From: an uncultured bacterium
GTDB taxonomy: Bacteria > Cyanobacteriota > Vampirovibrionia > Gastranaerophilales > Gastranaerophilaceae
DNA length: 64,000 nt
Assembly: GCA_949298805.1 (NCBI GenBank)
Contig: CASFXY010000001.1
Location: 1-64,000 of the forward strand
Direction of reading: 5' to 3'
Position 1 is the stretch's first letter. Every line of letters begins with the position of its first letter. Of this stretch, positions 43,121 through 53,925 are shown piece after piece. The notes beneath the pieces are model-generated. The model did not search any database and had not been told where the DNA came from. It worked only from the letters and a program-made list of their open reading frames with translations. The position numbers and the translations under genes are program-made.

Positions 43121-44272
43121 GTGAAAATAAATTTAACCAGAAAGCAGTGGGCAATAGTAATATTATTGATTATTGTTGTGCCGATTATATATAATAAAAC
43201 AGCAGGATTTATTGGCGGTATGATACAAAAACGTCTTATGATGATGCCAAAAGAAGTTGAAGTGGACAAGCCGCATGTTGAAGAAATTAACGTTTCGGCA
43301 GAGGCTACGGGGCGTGTGGAAGCAAAATACTCGGTTGATTTAATTGCAAGAGTTTCAGGTTTTTTGCTGAAAAAATATTTTGCCGAAGGTGATTTTGTCA
43401 AAAAGGGACAGTTGCTTTTTCAGATAGACCCCAGAGAATTTCAAATCGAAGTAAATAATGCTCAGGCTACTGTAAATCAGTACAGTGCATTATTGAAAAA
43501 TGCCCAGCAGGAATTAAATCGTGCCAATGCATTAATTAAAGAGGATTTAATCAGCCGTTCGGATGTCGACCAAAGTCTTGCTACAAGAAATCAAAATAAG
43601 GCATTATACGATGCCGCAAGGCAACAATTGGAACTTGCTCGTGTTAATTTAAGTTATACTTCTATCAAATCCCCTATTGATGGCAGAATAGGCAAAGTAA
43701 ACATAACCGAGGGAAATTATGTCACACCTACTTCCGGTTCACTTGTGAATATAGCGAGTATTAGCCCTGTATATGTTACTTTTAGTCTTAAAAGCGATGA
43801 TTTTATAAAGCTGTTGAAAGCCAGTGACAGATTTAAAGATGTTATAGTCAGAGTTCAGTTTGGTGGTGGCAGTTGGTATAACAAAACAGGAAAAATTAAT
43901 TTTGTTGATAATAAAATTGATAAAGATTCGGGTTCTGTTACAATGCGTGCAGTATTTGATAATGAAAAAAGCTGGCTTATGCCGGGTGATTATATGAAAG
44001 TTGAACTTGTTGCGCCACAAAAAGTTAAATTTGTAACAATTCCGCAGTCGTGCACCAAGGGTGATGCAATGAGCGGATATTATGTTTGGACAGTCAAGGA
44101 TAGTAAAGCCGTTAAAACAAATATTAAAGTTTCCGACGATATAAATAACAATTGGGTAGTTGATAGCGGTCTTGCCCTTGATGATTTGGTTGTCGTATCA
44201 GGTGTTCAGAACATCGCGACCGAAGGGCAAAAATTAAAAATTATCGATAAAAATACAGACAAGAAGAAATAA
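43121..44272 (+). CDS. RND efflux adaptor (AcrA/MexA-type membrane fusion protein)
   Basis: A 383-residue HlyD-family adaptor with an N-terminal membrane helix (about 9-28) and the usual order: beta-barrel/lipoyl half (EATGRVEAKYSVDLIARVSGFL), coiled-coil hairpin (about 105-175), second lipoyl half (VNLSYTSIKSPIDGRIGKV) and beta-barrel plus membrane-proximal domain (VTMRAVFDN, LMPGDYMKVEL). It links the RND pump to TolC. GTG 43121 follows GGGGAG. First gene of adaptor-RND-TolC. Confidence 0.93.
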   Translation: MKINLTRKQWAIVILLIIVVPIIYNKTAGFIGGMIQKRLMMMPKEVEVDKPHVEEINVSAEATGRVEAKYSVDLIARVSGFLLKKYFAEGDFVKKGQLLFQIDPREFQIEVNNAQATVNQYSALLKNAQQELNRANALIKEDLISRSDVDQSLATRNQNKALYDAARQQLELARVNLSYTSIKSPIDGRIGKVNITEGNYVTPTSGSLVNIASISPVYVTFSLKSDDFIKLLKASDRFKDVIVRVQFGGGSWYNKTGKINFVDNKIDKDSGSVTMRAVFDNEKSWLMPGDYMKVELVAPQKVKFVTIPQSCTKGDAMSGYYVWTVKDSKAVKTNIKVSDDINNNWVVDSGLALDDLVVVSGVQNIATEGQKLKIIDKNTDKKK

Positions 44273-44287
44273 GACGAGAATTTGAGT

Positions 44288-47200
44288 ATGAAAAAAATTT
44301 TTGATAAAGAAAAACTGTTCTTTTTTATTCAAAAGCCTCGTTTTGCTCTTGTAATTTCGGTATGTATAGTTATATTAGGGCTCATATCAATTTTTAGCCT
44401 AAAACAGGAAAGCTATCCTGATGTTACTCCTCCGCAAGTTAGGGTGAGTGCTTCTTACCAGGGGGCAAGTGCAGAAGTTATTGAATCTTCGGTTGCAACC
44501 GTTCTGGAAAATAAATTAAACGGTGTAGAAGATTTAACCTATATGACCTCAACTTCTAATGATGGCAGTTATTCACTTACACTTTATTTTAAAGTCGGTT
44601 CGGATAAAAATATTAACCTGATGAATGTTCAAAACAGAATTCAACAGGTTCAATCTCAGTTGCCGGAGGATGTTCAAAGAACTGGTGTTACGGCTATCAG
44701 TCGTTCATCCGGTTCGGGTGCGGTTATTTTAACTCTTTATCCTGAATCAGGCGATTGGACTCAACTTGATTTAACAAATTACGGTTCTATTTATATTAAG
44801 GATGAATTAAAGCGGGTTGAGGGTGTCGCCGATGTAAGTGTTTTTGGCGGCGGAAATTATTCAATGCGTATTTGGCTTGATCCTCAAAAAATGGCAGGAT
44901 TAAATGTTTCAACAAGTGAGGTCCAAAGCGCAATTACTTCACAAAACACTCAAGTTACCGCAGGTGCCCTTGGTCAATTGCCGACTGATTCCAAACGTGC
45001 ATTACAAATTACTTTAAAAACAGAAGGCAGGCTTGACAGCGTAGAAGAATTTGAAAATATTATTATTCGTTCAAATTCGGATGGTTCAAATGTAAAGATT
45101 AAAGATATTGCGCGAGTTGAATTGGGCGCGGAATCTTATTCAAATTTAGGTCTTGTTAATGGTAAACCTTCCGCTGTTGTTGTTATCTCTCAGTTGCCTG
45201 ATGCTAATATTATAAACCTTTCAAAGGCTGTTAAAGAAAAAGTTGACGAGCTTAATTCAAGGCTTACGAACGGCATAAAAATTCTTTACGTCAAAGACGA
45301 TGCCGATTTTATTCATGAATCAATGAAAGAAGTTGAGTTTACCATATTTTTAACTGCAATAATAGTTGTTATAATCATTTTTCTTTTCCTTGGCGATGCG
45401 ATGGCCACTCTTGTGCCATGTATTACAATACCTGTTTCCTTAATCGGTACGTTTTTTGCACTCAAAGCTTTTGGCATGTCCATAAACTTACTGTCCCTTT
45501 TTGCTCTTGTATTGGCAGTCGGTGTAGTTGTAGACGATGCGATTGTTGTAATTGAAAACGTTAATCGCCATATTAAAGAAGGTAAATCTGCAATTATTGC
45601 TACTCAATTAACAATGCAAGAGGTTGGTTCGGCGCTTGTTGCCATGGCTCTTGTTTTGATGGCAGTGTTTGTGCCTATTATATTTATGGGCGGCATGACA
45701 GGAGTTATGTATAAACAATTTGCCGTATGTATTGCCGTATCTATTGCCATCTCTGCTATTTGTGCTCTTACGCTTTCACCTGCAATGTGTTCTCATTTTT
45801 TAGGCAGACATACCGAGGACCAAAAGGGTTTTGGTATTACCAAACATCCTCAGTTTAAGATATTTGCAAGATTTCTAAGAAAAGAATTAAAGTTGGTGGT
45901 TGCAAAGTTTAATGACGGCTTCCAAAAAGTTGAAGATTTCTATATGGAATTTGTTGAAAAATTCGTATATAACAAAAAGTTAGTTGCAATTTTTTATATT
46001 TCAATCGTAGCGCTTACACTTTTTTGCTTTAAAACCATTTCAACAGGATTTATTCCGGATGAAGATCAGGGTATGCTATTGGCAAGTATTACCTTGCCTG
46101 ATGGTGCTTCCCTGCAAAGAACAGAAGATGTTTCAAAAAAGTTTGTTGAGCAAATCAAGACAATAGATGGTATTAATCCAGAGAAGCTTACTGTTTTTGG
46201 TGGTGATGGTGCTACAAACCAGTCAACTGTTATCATACAGTTGCTTGAGTATAAAGACAGGCGTATTAATCCTGTTCAATGGGTTATAAGAAAAATTCAA
46301 GGGAAAACGACCGACCTTTCTCATGTTTCAATACTTAATCAGGTGCGTGCAGTTGCTTCAAATACCAAAGAGGCTTCGATAGTTGCGTTTTCCCCTCCTG
46401 CAATTATGGGCATGAGTATGATGGGTGGTTTTGAATTTCAAATGCTTTCTCAAGGCGAGTACACAGCGCAAGAACTTGAGGGCTGGGCACAGAAATTAAT
46501 TGCAGCTGCAAACCAAAATCCTGCTTTATCAAGTGTTTATACCTCTTTTCAAGCCAATGTACCACAGTATATTGTTGAAATTGATTACGAAAAGGCAATG
46601 GCCCAAAATATTGATTTGCAAGAACTTTATACCACTTTAGGTTCCACTTTGGGCACAAGATATGTAAACGATTTTAATAAATATGGCAGAGTATTTAAAG
46701 TTCAAATGCAGGCAGAGAGCAGATTTAGAGATAAAGCAACTGATTTATCCGGCATATATGTGAAAAATAAAAACGGTGTAATGGTCCCTGTGCTATCTGT
46801 TGTAAAATTGCGTCAAACAGTGGGCACTGCATCCATCTCAAGATACAATCAATATGAATCGGTTCAAATACAAGGTCAACAGGCTGCAGGAAAGAGTTCC
46901 GGTGATGCTATGAATGCTATGGAAGAAGTGGCAAAACAAACCCTTCCTTCTGATATGACATTTGATTGGTCCGGAACTTCTGCCCAAGAGCGTGAAGCCT
47001 CGGGACAAACTGCGATGGTTGTTGGTATGGCACTTGTTTTTGTTTATCTTTTCCTTGTAGCTTTATACGAAAGCTATACAATACCTGTTGCCGTTCTACT
47101 TATTTCTCCAATCGCAGCTCTTGGCGCACTTATTTTTCAAATGATGATAAATCAATCATTTGATATTTATTCTCAAGTGGGGATGATTACCCTTATTGGT

Positions 47201-47539
47201 CTTGCAGCAAAACAGTCAATTTTAATTGTCGAGTTTGCAAAAGAGGAACACGAAAAGAACGGATTATCTGTTAAGGCAGCTGCAATAAAAGCCGCAAAGC
47301 TTCGTTTCAGAGCAATTATGATGACAGAATTAGCTTTTATTATCGGTGTTCTTCCGATGATATTTGCGCAAGGTGCGGGTGCAAATTCAAGAATATCTGT
47401 CGGTTCAACAGTTTTTGGCGGTATGATTGCAGCTTGCACTCTGGGTGCAGTTTTAACGCCTGCTTTTTATGTTATTGTACAAGAGTTTGTTGATACCTTC
47501 CCTAAGAGAGAAATTACGCAAAAGGATTTGGAGTATTAA
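44288..47539 (+). CDS. RND efflux pump (AcrB/HAE1 family)
   Basis: A 1083-residue proton-driven transporter with 12 predicted membrane helices and two large periplasmic loops. Features: N-terminal [17 protein letters not shown] helix and [16 protein letters not shown]; helix 4 with [17 protein letters not shown], whose paired aspartates carry protons; a symmetrical second half with [16 protein letters not shown]. This matches hydrophobe/amphiphile exporters. ATG 44288 is taken; a TTG six bases earlier is in frame. It is 15 bases after the adaptor and is followed by its own TolC. Confidence 0.96.
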   Translation: MKKIFDKEKLFFFIQKPRFALVISVCIVILGLISIFSLKQESYPDVTPPQVRVSASYQGASAEVIESSVATVLENKLNGVEDLTYMTSTSNDGSYSLTLYFKVGSDKNINLMNVQNRIQQVQSQLPEDVQRTGVTAISRSSGSGAVILTLYPESGDWTQLDLTNYGSIYIKDELKRVEGVADVSVFGGGNYSMRIWLDPQKMAGLNVSTSEVQSAITSQNTQVTAGALGQLPTDSKRALQITLKTEGRLDSVEEFENIIIRSNSDGSNVKIKDIARVELGAESYSNLGLVNGKPSAVVVISQLPDANIINLSKAVKEKVDELNSRLTNGIKILYVKDDADFIHESMKEVEFTIFLTAIIVVIIIFLFLGDAMATLVPCITIPVSLIGTFFALKAFGMSINLLSLFALVLAVGVVVDDAIVVIENVNRHIKEGKSAIIATQLTMQEVGSALVAMALVLMAVFVPIIFMGGMTGVMYKQFAVCIAVSIAISAICALTLSPAMCSHFLGRHTEDQKGFGITKHPQFKIFARFLRKELKLVVAKFNDGFQKVEDFYMEFVEKFVYNKKLVAIFYISIVALTLFCFKTISTGFIPDEDQGMLLASITLPDGASLQRTEDVSKKFVEQIKTIDGINPEKLTVFGGDGATNQSTVIIQLLEYKDRRINPVQWVIRKIQGKTTDLSHVSILNQVRAVASNTKEASIVAFSPPAIMGMSMMGGFEFQMLSQGEYTAQELEGWAQKLIAAANQNPALSSVYTSFQANVPQYIVEIDYEKAMAQNIDLQELYTTLGSTLGTRYVNDFNKYGRVFKVQMQAESRFRDKATDLSGIYVKNKNGVMVPVLSVVKLRQTVGTASISRYNQYESVQIQGQQAAGKSSGDAMNAMEEVAKQTLPSDMTFDWSGTSAQEREASGQTAMVVGMALVFVYLFLVALYESYTIPVAVLLISPIAALGALIFQMMINQSFDIYSQVGMITLIGLAAKQSILIVEFAKEEHEKNGLSVKAAAIKAAKLRFRAIMMTELAFIIGVLPMIFAQGAGANSRISVGSTVFGGMIAACTLGAVLTPAFYVIVQEFVDTFPKREITQKDLEY

Positions 47540-47545
47540 CCTGTT

Positions 47546-49150
47546 ATGAAAAAACATATATCTTTTTTAATCATATTTTCACTGTTCGTTTTCAATTTGC
47601 AATCCGTACAAGCGTTTTCATTGTTTAAAAAGAAGCAACAGCAACCGTCGCTTGATGTTGAAAATGTTCAGCCTCAAGAAAAGAGAACTTTTTTTAAGTT
47701 TAAAAGAGAAAAAAATATTGAGAATGAAGAAATTCATATCGTAAAGCCGGAAAAGAAGACAAAAAAACGATTAAAGAAACAAGCCAAAAGTGATGCCAAG
47801 CGAAAAGTTCAAAATGAAAAAACCCGCAAAGAAACTTCGCGTGAGGCTGAAGGAATGTATGAAACTAAATTTCCGGAGATTGCTTCTAAAATTGAATATA
47901 CCCAAATGAATGGCGAAGTAAGTCTTGTTGATTGCATCAAGCTTGCAATTTCAAATCACCCTGCAATTGTTTCCGCTATAAGTAATTCTCAAATATATGA
48001 ATCCCGAATTGGTCAAGCTTGGGCAAATTATTTCCCAACGGTTAGTGCGGGTCTTAATTATTCCAGAAACGACATGTTAAATACCTTGGGTAACAATATC
48101 TATTCAAGAATGATGACCCAGCGTTACAATATGTTCTATGTCCCGACCATTAGCGCAAATATGCTTTTATTTGATTTTGGCAAAACTAAAGCGCTTGCAG
48201 ATGTCGCACGAAGAAACTATGAATCTTCCAGATATGATGCGGAAACAAGCATTGAAAGTGTTATATATAATGTAAAAGTTGCTTATTATAATATGATTTT
48301 TGCTCAACTTCAAAAGGTTGTATATGAAGATACGGTTAAAGATTATGAATTGCAACTAAAGCAGGCGGATGCTTATTATAAGATAGGCAAAAAAGCCAAA
48401 ATTGATGTTACAACTGCGCAGTACAACCTCGGGAATGCAAAAGTAAATCTAATAAAAGCTAAAAATACACTTGAATTGGCTGCTGTCGAACTTGCAAATG
48501 CTGTCGGTATACCTCAAATGGAAAATGTTGTTTTAAAAGATAAATTGAACACTAAAATGTACGAAGTTAATTTTCCTGATTTAATTAAAACTGCTGAGGA
48601 ATCTCGACCCTCTTTATTGTCTGCTAAAAAGAAAATGGATGCGGCAGAGCTTAATATTAGAGGTGCAAAAAGAGCTTTTACTCCGGACCTGAGTGCATTT
48701 GGTTCTTATGATCATGGGGGCAGACAAATAGATAGCGACTATGGATATCAATTTGGTGTTCAATTCAGCTATACTTCTTTAAATCTTTTGTCTTTAAAGA
48801 AACAGCTCGATGAGGCAAATGCTACATATAAAAAATATGCTGCTGATTTTGAACAAGAAAGACAAAATGTTTATCTTGAAGTTAAAAGCGCATATATTAG
48901 TCTTTTGAATTCCCATGATAGTTTAGGTGTTGCAAAACTTGCACTACAGCAAGCAAAAGAACAACAGTATCAGGCTTTTAGACGTTATCAAGTCGGTCTT
49001 GGTAATGCTATTGAATTTAAAGATGCTGAAAATACATATTTGAACGCTCAATTAAGCTATTATTCAAATTTGCTCGATTATAATGTAAATGCGGCAGAAC
49101 TGGAAAGAGTTATTGGTGCGCCAATTAAAGAGTCGAATATTGATTTATAG
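47546..49150 (+). CDS. TolC-family outer-membrane channel of the RND operon
   Basis: A 534-residue outer-membrane factor. After the signal peptide (SFLIIFSLFVFNLQSVQAF) comes an unusual Lys/Glu/Arg-rich segment, about residues 25-105 (KKTKKRLKKQAKSDAKRK), not usual in TolC; the channel repeats begin near 115 (GEVSLVDCIKLAISNHPAI) and include KIGKKAKIDVTTAQYNLGNAK and RRYQVGLGNAIEFKDAENTYL. It follows the RND pump by six bases and completes the tripartite pump. The basic segment might contact peptidoglycan; this is a guess. Confidence 0.92.
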   Translation: MKKHISFLIIFSLFVFNLQSVQAFSLFKKKQQQPSLDVENVQPQEKRTFFKFKREKNIENEEIHIVKPEKKTKKRLKKQAKSDAKRKVQNEKTRKETSREAEGMYETKFPEIASKIEYTQMNGEVSLVDCIKLAISNHPAIVSAISNSQIYESRIGQAWANYFPTVSAGLNYSRNDMLNTLGNNIYSRMMTQRYNMFYVPTISANMLLFDFGKTKALADVARRNYESSRYDAETSIESVIYNVKVAYYNMIFAQLQKVVYEDTVKDYELQLKQADAYYKIGKKAKIDVTTAQYNLGNAKVNLIKAKNTLELAAVELANAVGIPQMENVVLKDKLNTKMYEVNFPDLIKTAEESRPSLLSAKKKMDAAELNIRGAKRAFTPDLSAFGSYDHGGRQIDSDYGYQFGVQFSYTSLNLLSLKKQLDEANATYKKYAADFEQERQNVYLEVKSAYISLLNSHDSLGVAKLALQQAKEQQYQAFRRYQVGLGNAIEFKDAENTYLNAQLSYYSNLLDYNVNAAELERVIGAPIKESNIDL

Positions 49151-49153
49151 TTT

Positions 49154-50749
49154 TTAAACAGGTATAAATACGTGATATTCGGCATTCCTGTTTGTCATTT
49201 GCGTGGTTATATGGTCGCTCGATTCGCGTCCGTCACCCAGTGCAATTGATATATGACCCCATTGATGTCCGGCACTTCTGTCCCATACTACAATTGTGCC
49301 TGCAGGGAGTGATTTTAAATCTTCTCTTGAGACAGAAACTTCTTGGAATTGTGAGGCGAGATTTTCGTATCCTGACACTTTACCTTGCAGTGCTGATATT
49401 GCTTCGTATGCACCTGAGAATGATAATCTTTGTCCAAATTCATTAGTATTTTCAAGAGAATCATTTACGCCTGCAAGACACCATCCGGTTGTACCTCTTA
49501 CATTTAGCGCACTTTTTGCTAGCGCTTCTCCTTTTTCGGCATTATACTGTGCAAATGGTCCCGATTGTGCTTCTCCTGTTTTTTTACCGATTTCTGCCTG
49601 ATATTTTGTTACCTCATTTCTTTTTACTTCGATTTGTTTGTCTATTTCTGCAATAGATGTTTCTTTTTCCGTGTTAATTTCGGAAATTTTATCTTGTATT
49701 GTTTGTATTTGTTGTGACAGTTTTGGGTTTTGTTTTTCAATATTTCCAAGAATTGTTGCCAACTCTTTTTCTTTTGTTGCTTTTAGCTTTTCTTGTTCTT
49801 CTTTAGATTTTTCAAGTTCTTCTATTTTCTTGTTAATATTTTCGATTTTAGTGTTTAATTCTTCAATTTGAGTTTCTATTTCACTTTTTCTTTGTTTATT
49901 TGCGGTATTTATTTCTTCATCTTTTGTGTTTGTGTCAAGTGCGTTTAATTCTCCCTCAAGATTGCTCAAACTGCTTTCGTATTTAAATTTTTCGGATTTT
50001 GCACTGTTTATATTTGTGTTGTGTTCATTTATCTTTTCATCGCATTCATTAGTCTCTTTTTGTTTATTGTTGTAATTATCCCCTAGAATTCCCAGTGTTT
50101 CTTCATTTTGCTTTATTAAATCTTTAAGTTGTTTATTTTGTTCTTCGATTTCTTGATTAGAATTGTCTGTAATTTTTTGTTTTTGGCTTTCTAAATCAGG
50201 AATTTCTTCGTTTTCTATTTTTTCAATTTTTTCTTCAATGGTTTCCTCTTGAGATTGTACCGGCACACTATTTTCTTTGGATGTGCATGACGGAAGATTT
50301 TTTGTTGAGTAATTATTTAGCGCGTTTATAGCCTCTATTTGATTTTTGTAATTTTCAAGTATTTTTTCAAAAGGTATTGAGTTAAATAAGTAATTTAGGT
50401 CGTATATGGATAAGTCCTCGTCATTATTATCTTTTGATGCTACTTCATTAATTTCATCTTCTTCAATTACTCCGTCGCCATCTTTGTCGAACATTTCAAA
50501 CATTTCTTCTACACCGGCAGTATTGATGTAGTCGTAGAAAATGCTTTCATTTGAATCCAGTTTCAGCCCTTGTGCTATTTTCTCTTTAAACGTATTTAAG
50601 TCTGCATTTGCAAAAATGCTGGAATCAATGCTGTAATTTCCTGCAAACATTTGCGAATTACTGTTTTCATTTGCAGCAAATGCTTTGTTAAGTTTCGATT
50701 TAATTGAATTTCCAAGTGTTGTCAAAAATGACTCAAAGGACATAGGCAC
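49154..50749 (-). CDS. EF-hand / coiled-coil / Cys-His peptidase-like protein
   Basis: A 531-residue three-part protein. Residues 88-99 (DKDGDGVIEEDE) form a canonical EF-hand calcium loop. Residues about 165-395 are a long, highly charged coiled coil. The C-terminal domain has GWCLAGVNDSLE (Cys424) and GHQWGHISIALGDGRESSDH (His499), the Cys/His pattern of NlpC/P60 or CHAP-type peptidoglycan hydrolases. There is no N-terminal signal peptide. It is convergent with the RND-operon TolC, three bases apart. A calcium-responsive wall enzyme or a protein exported by a non-Sec route is possible; neither is shown. Confidence 0.7.
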   Translation of the reverse strand: MPMSFESFLTTLGNSIKSKLNKAFAANENSNSQMFAGNYSIDSSIFANADLNTFKEKIAQGLKLDSNESIFYDYINTAGVEEMFEMFDKDGDGVIEEDEINEVASKDNNDEDLSIYDLNYLFNSIPFEKILENYKNQIEAINALNNYSTKNLPSCTSKENSVPVQSQEETIEEKIEKIENEEIPDLESQKQKITDNSNQEIEEQNKQLKDLIKQNEETLGILGDNYNNKQKETNECDEKINEHNTNINSAKSEKFKYESSLSNLEGELNALDTNTKDEEINTANKQRKSEIETQIEELNTKIENINKKIEELEKSKEEQEKLKATKEKELATILGNIEKQNPKLSQQIQTIQDKISEINTEKETSIAEIDKQIEVKRNEVTKYQAEIGKKTGEAQSGPFAQYNAEKGEALAKSALNVRGTTGWCLAGVNDSLENTNEFGQRLSFSGAYEAISALQGKVSGYENLASQFQEVSVSREDLKSLPAGTIVVWDRSAGHQWGHISIALGDGRESSDHITTQMTNRNAEYHVFIPV

Positions 50750-50775
50750 TCCAATGTATTTCTATATATTTATAT

Positions 50776-50808
50776 AAAAAATATAGCTTTTATATATGTG
50801 CTATTTTT
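50776..50808 (-). terminator. Possible terminator of the MacAB operon
   Basis: On the minus strand AAAAATAGC pairs imperfectly with GCTATATTTTTT across a 12-base loop, about 30 bases after the permease stop. Weak stem. Confidence 0.4.
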
Positions 50809-50836
50809 GTTTATACAAATTTACATAACTTAATTT

Positions 50837-52066
50837 TTATTCGTATCTGAGTGCATCAATGGGGTTTAAGAGAGAGGCTTTATATGCTGGATAATAGCCA
50901 AAAGCCATACCGACAATTCCTGAAAAGCCAAAAGATACCAAAATGGGCATAAGCGTTATGGCAACTTTCATCTCAGAAAATATTCCAATCAATTTTGCTA
51001 TAATTACACCGCTTAATACCCCTATTAGCCCACCAATAAGAGAGAGAACGAGCGCCTCCACAAGAAATTGAATTCTAATGTCCATAGCCTTAGCGCCAAT
51101 TGCCATTCTTATTCCTATTTCTTTTGTTCTTTCAGTTACTGATACAAGCATAATATTCATAATGCCTATTCCCCCTACCAATAGGGAAACTGAAGCTATT
51201 GCGCCAAGTAAAAGTGCCATTGTATTAGAGGCTTGTTTTACGGTTTCAAGCATTTGGGTAAAATTTCTTACCGTAAAATCGTCCTCGTCATTTTTTCCTA
51301 TCCTGTGGCGCTCTCGCAGTAATTCTTTTACTTCTTCCTCAGCAGAAGTTAATGTTTCGGCATTTGTAGCCTGAATATTTATAAATTTAACTGTTCCGGG
51401 AAATGCTGTTCCAAACAGTTTCTTTTGAGCTGTTGTAACAGGAACCAATACTGTGTCGTCTTTGTCTTGTCCCATGCCGTTTTGCCCCTTTTCTTTCAGC
51501 AAGCCTACAACTTTAAAGGGCATTCCGCCTATTCTTATAACCTTATTGACAGGATTGACATCTCCAAAAAGGTTTTGCGCTACTGTTGCACCGATAAGTG
51601 CCGATTTGGTGTTGTTTTTTACATCATCACTTGTTAAATTTCTGCCGCTTTCTATTTCCCAAAGCTGCACTTCCATATATTCCGGAGTTATTCCATAAAC
51701 TGAAGTTGACCAATTTTGGTTCGAATAAACAATTTGTTGTACACCATTTACTGTCGGTGCGGCAATTTTAACAGAGGGGCAGTTTTTAACTATTGCTTCT
51801 GCATCCTTAAGGGTTAAGGTAGGGGTAGAACCTGAACCCATTCTCACCCCGCCTGAAGTTGTCGAGCCTGACATTATCATTAAAATATTTGAGCCCATGG
51901 ATTCTATATCTTTTGTAATTCTTTGTTTTGCACCTTCACCTATCGAAAGCATTATAATAACTGCGGCTACACCGATTATTATGCCCAGACTTGTCAATAC
52001 TGAGCGCATTTTATTTACCTTAAGCGATCTCATTGATATTTTAAGTGTGGATGAAAAATCTATCAT
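50837..52066 (-). CDS. macB: MacB-type ABC transporter permease
   Basis: A 409-residue FtsX/MacB permease: N-terminal helix (MRSVLTSLGIIIGVAAVIIML), a large periplasmic MacB-PCD domain (about 50-270), then three C-terminal helices starting with LLLGAIASVSLLVGGIGIMNIMLVSVTERTKEIG. It carries only the membrane part; the ATPase is a separate protein, overlapping by four bases (ATGA). Such mechanotransmitter pumps drive peptide, macrolide or toxin export through TolC. Confidence 0.92.
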   Translation of the reverse strand: MIDFSSTLKISMRSLKVNKMRSVLTSLGIIIGVAAVIIMLSIGEGAKQRITKDIESMGSNILMIMSGSTTSGGVRMGSGSTPTLTLKDAEAIVKNCPSVKIAAPTVNGVQQIVYSNQNWSTSVYGITPEYMEVQLWEIESGRNLTSDDVKNNTKSALIGATVAQNLFGDVNPVNKVIRIGGMPFKVVGLLKEKGQNGMGQDKDDTVLVPVTTAQKKLFGTAFPGTVKFINIQATNAETLTSAEEEVKELLRERHRIGKNDEDDFTVRNFTQMLETVKQASNTMALLLGAIASVSLLVGGIGIMNIMLVSVTERTKEIGIRMAIGAKAMDIRIQFLVEALVLSLIGGLIGVLSGVIIAKLIGIFSEMKVAITLMPILVSFGFSGIVGMAFGYYPAYKASLLNPIDALRYE

Positions 52067-52761
52067 ACTTTAGCTTTACTCCTCAATTCATCGCTTATTA
52101 TTTTTCCGTCTTTAAATCTTACTATTCGTTTTGAATATTCGGCAATATCAGGTTCATGTGTTACTAAAATTATTGTCTTTCCTGATTGTTCATTAAGACT
52201 GACAAAAAATTCCATAACTTCAATGCTTGTTTTTGTATCCAAATTACCTGTCGGCTCGTCAGCAAGAATTATTGGGGCATCATTCACAATTGCCCGTGCG
52301 ATTGCCACTCTTTGTTGTTGCCCGCCTGACATTTGGTTTGGTAAATGATGTTCTCTGTGTTCCAATCCTACAATTTTAAGAGCTTGACGAGCCTTTTCGA
52401 GGCGTTCATGCTGAGCAATACCCTTGTATATCATTGGCATTTCAACATTTTCGATTGCAGATGTTCTGGGTATCAAATTAAAACCTTGAAAAACAAAACC
52501 TAATTTTAAATTGCGAATTTCGGATAACCTGTCGGCATTAAGGCTTAATACATCAATACCATCGAGATAATAGCTTCCTGAAGTCGGTTTATCAAGACAC
52601 CCTAAGGTATTCATAAATGTTGATTTTCCGGAACCTGATGTACCCATTATTGCAACAAATTCACCTTCTTCAACGCTTAATGATACATTATCCAATGCGT
52701 TAAAAGAACTTTCGCCTGTTTGATATGTTTTTACAAGATTTTTAATTTCTATAAGGCTCAC
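52063..52761 (-). CDS. MacB/LolD-type ABC transporter ATPase
   Basis: A 232-residue ATPase: Walker A MGTSGSGKST, signature MSGGQQQRVAIARAI, Walker B IILADEPTGNLD and switch LVTHEPDIAEY. It energises the permease encoded next. It follows the adaptor gene directly (starting one base after its end), within adaptor-ATPase-permease order. Confidence 0.95.
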   Translation of the reverse strand: MSLIEIKNLVKTYQTGESSFNALDNVSLSVEEGEFVAIMGTSGSGKSTFMNTLGCLDKPTSGSYYLDGIDVLSLNADRLSEIRNLKLGFVFQGFNLIPRTSAIENVEMPMIYKGIAQHERLEKARQALKIVGLEHREHHLPNQMSGGQQQRVAIARAIVNDAPIILADEPTGNLDTKTSIEVMEFFVSLNEQSGKTIILVTHEPDIAEYSKRIVRFKDGKIISDELRSKAKV

Positions 52762-53925
52762 TTAAAACATCCTCATTGGTCGCTTTTGGGAATTTAACGG
52801 TTTGTCCTTTGAACTTCCTATAATTACTCTGTCGCCTTCTTTTATCTCGCCGTTTGTAATTGCGGTATAGTCGCCATCTGAGGCACCTGTAGTGATTTCA
52901 ATTCTTTGAGGTTTTTTATTTTTTGCCAAAATCCATACCCCTTGTTTTTCAAATTTTTTACCCCCCGTTATTTCTTTGGGTGTAAAACGAAATGCGGCAA
53001 CAGGAACTGCTATAACATCTTCACTTTTATTGGTTATTACGGAAACATTTGCTGTCATACCGGGAATTAATATATTATCGTCATTTGTGACATCAACAAT
53101 TACAGTATATGTTACAACATTAGATACTGTTGTTGGCGAAATTCTTACTTGAGAAACTTTTCCATGAAATTCTTGGTTATTGTACCCGTCAAGAGTATAT
53201 GTTACATCCTGACCCACTTTTATCCTGCCAATATCTGCTTCTGATACATTGACTTCTATTTGCATTTGCGTTAAATCTTGCGCAACCATAAAAAGTGTTG
53301 GAGTTTGGAAACTTGCAGCAACTGTTTGTCCGACATCGACGCTTCTTGAAACAACAACACCGTCAACCGGAGATATAATTTTTGTGTATCTTAAATTTGT
53401 TAAATTATTTTCCAGTGTAGCACTTGCCTGATTTATCTGTGCTCTCATAGCATTAACTTCGGCAAGGTTTGACTTGTAATTTGCCTCTGCAAGGTCAACT
53501 TCACTTTTTGAAACATAATTTTTTGTATAGAGTCTGGCATATCTTTCGTAGTTTTTCTTTTCATATTCAAGCATGCTTTTAGATTTTTGATAATTGGCTT
53601 TTGCAGCATTTAAGTCGCTTCTTGCTTTATCAACTTGTGCTTGAAACAGTGCCGGGTCGATTTGTGCCAATAAATCACCTTTTTTGACTTCAGAGTTGTA
53701 ATCAACATAAATTTCCTTAATTGTACCTGACACCTGAGTACCTATATCAACAGTTTGAACAGGGTTTATGGTTCCTGAAGCTTCAACGCTTTCAATAATT
53801 GTGCGTTTTTTTACAGGTACGCTTTTGTAATTTGTTATATTTTTTGACACTGATTGTTTTATAGCTATTGCAAAAAATATTATTACAAGGACAATAGCGG
53901 TTATTATAATTACCTTTTTTTTCAT
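52762..53925 (-). CDS. macA: MacA-type membrane fusion protein
   Basis: A 387-residue adaptor with one membrane helix near residues 4-22, then VEASGTINPVQTVDIGTQVSGTI, a coiled-coil hairpin (about 95-175) and VDGVVVSRSVDVGQTVAASFQTPTLFMVA, which is typical of MacA. Its start overlaps the TolC-type gene stop by four bases. It connects the MacB permease to the outer-membrane channel. Confidence 0.94.
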   Translation of the reverse strand: MKKKVIIITAIVLVIIFFAIAIKQSVSKNITNYKSVPVKKRTIIESVEASGTINPVQTVDIGTQVSGTIKEIYVDYNSEVKKGDLLAQIDPALFQAQVDKARSDLNAAKANYQKSKSMLEYEKKNYERYARLYTKNYVSKSEVDLAEANYKSNLAEVNAMRAQINQASATLENNLTNLRYTKIISPVDGVVVSRSVDVGQTVAASFQTPTLFMVAQDLTQMQIEVNVSEADIGRIKVGQDVTYTLDGYNNQEFHGKVSQVRISPTTVSNVVTYTVIVDVTNDDNILIPGMTANVSVITNKSEDVIAVPVAAFRFTPKEITGGKKFEKQGVWILAKNKKPQRIEITTGASDGDYTAITNGEIKEGDRVIIGSSKDKPLNSQKRPMRMF

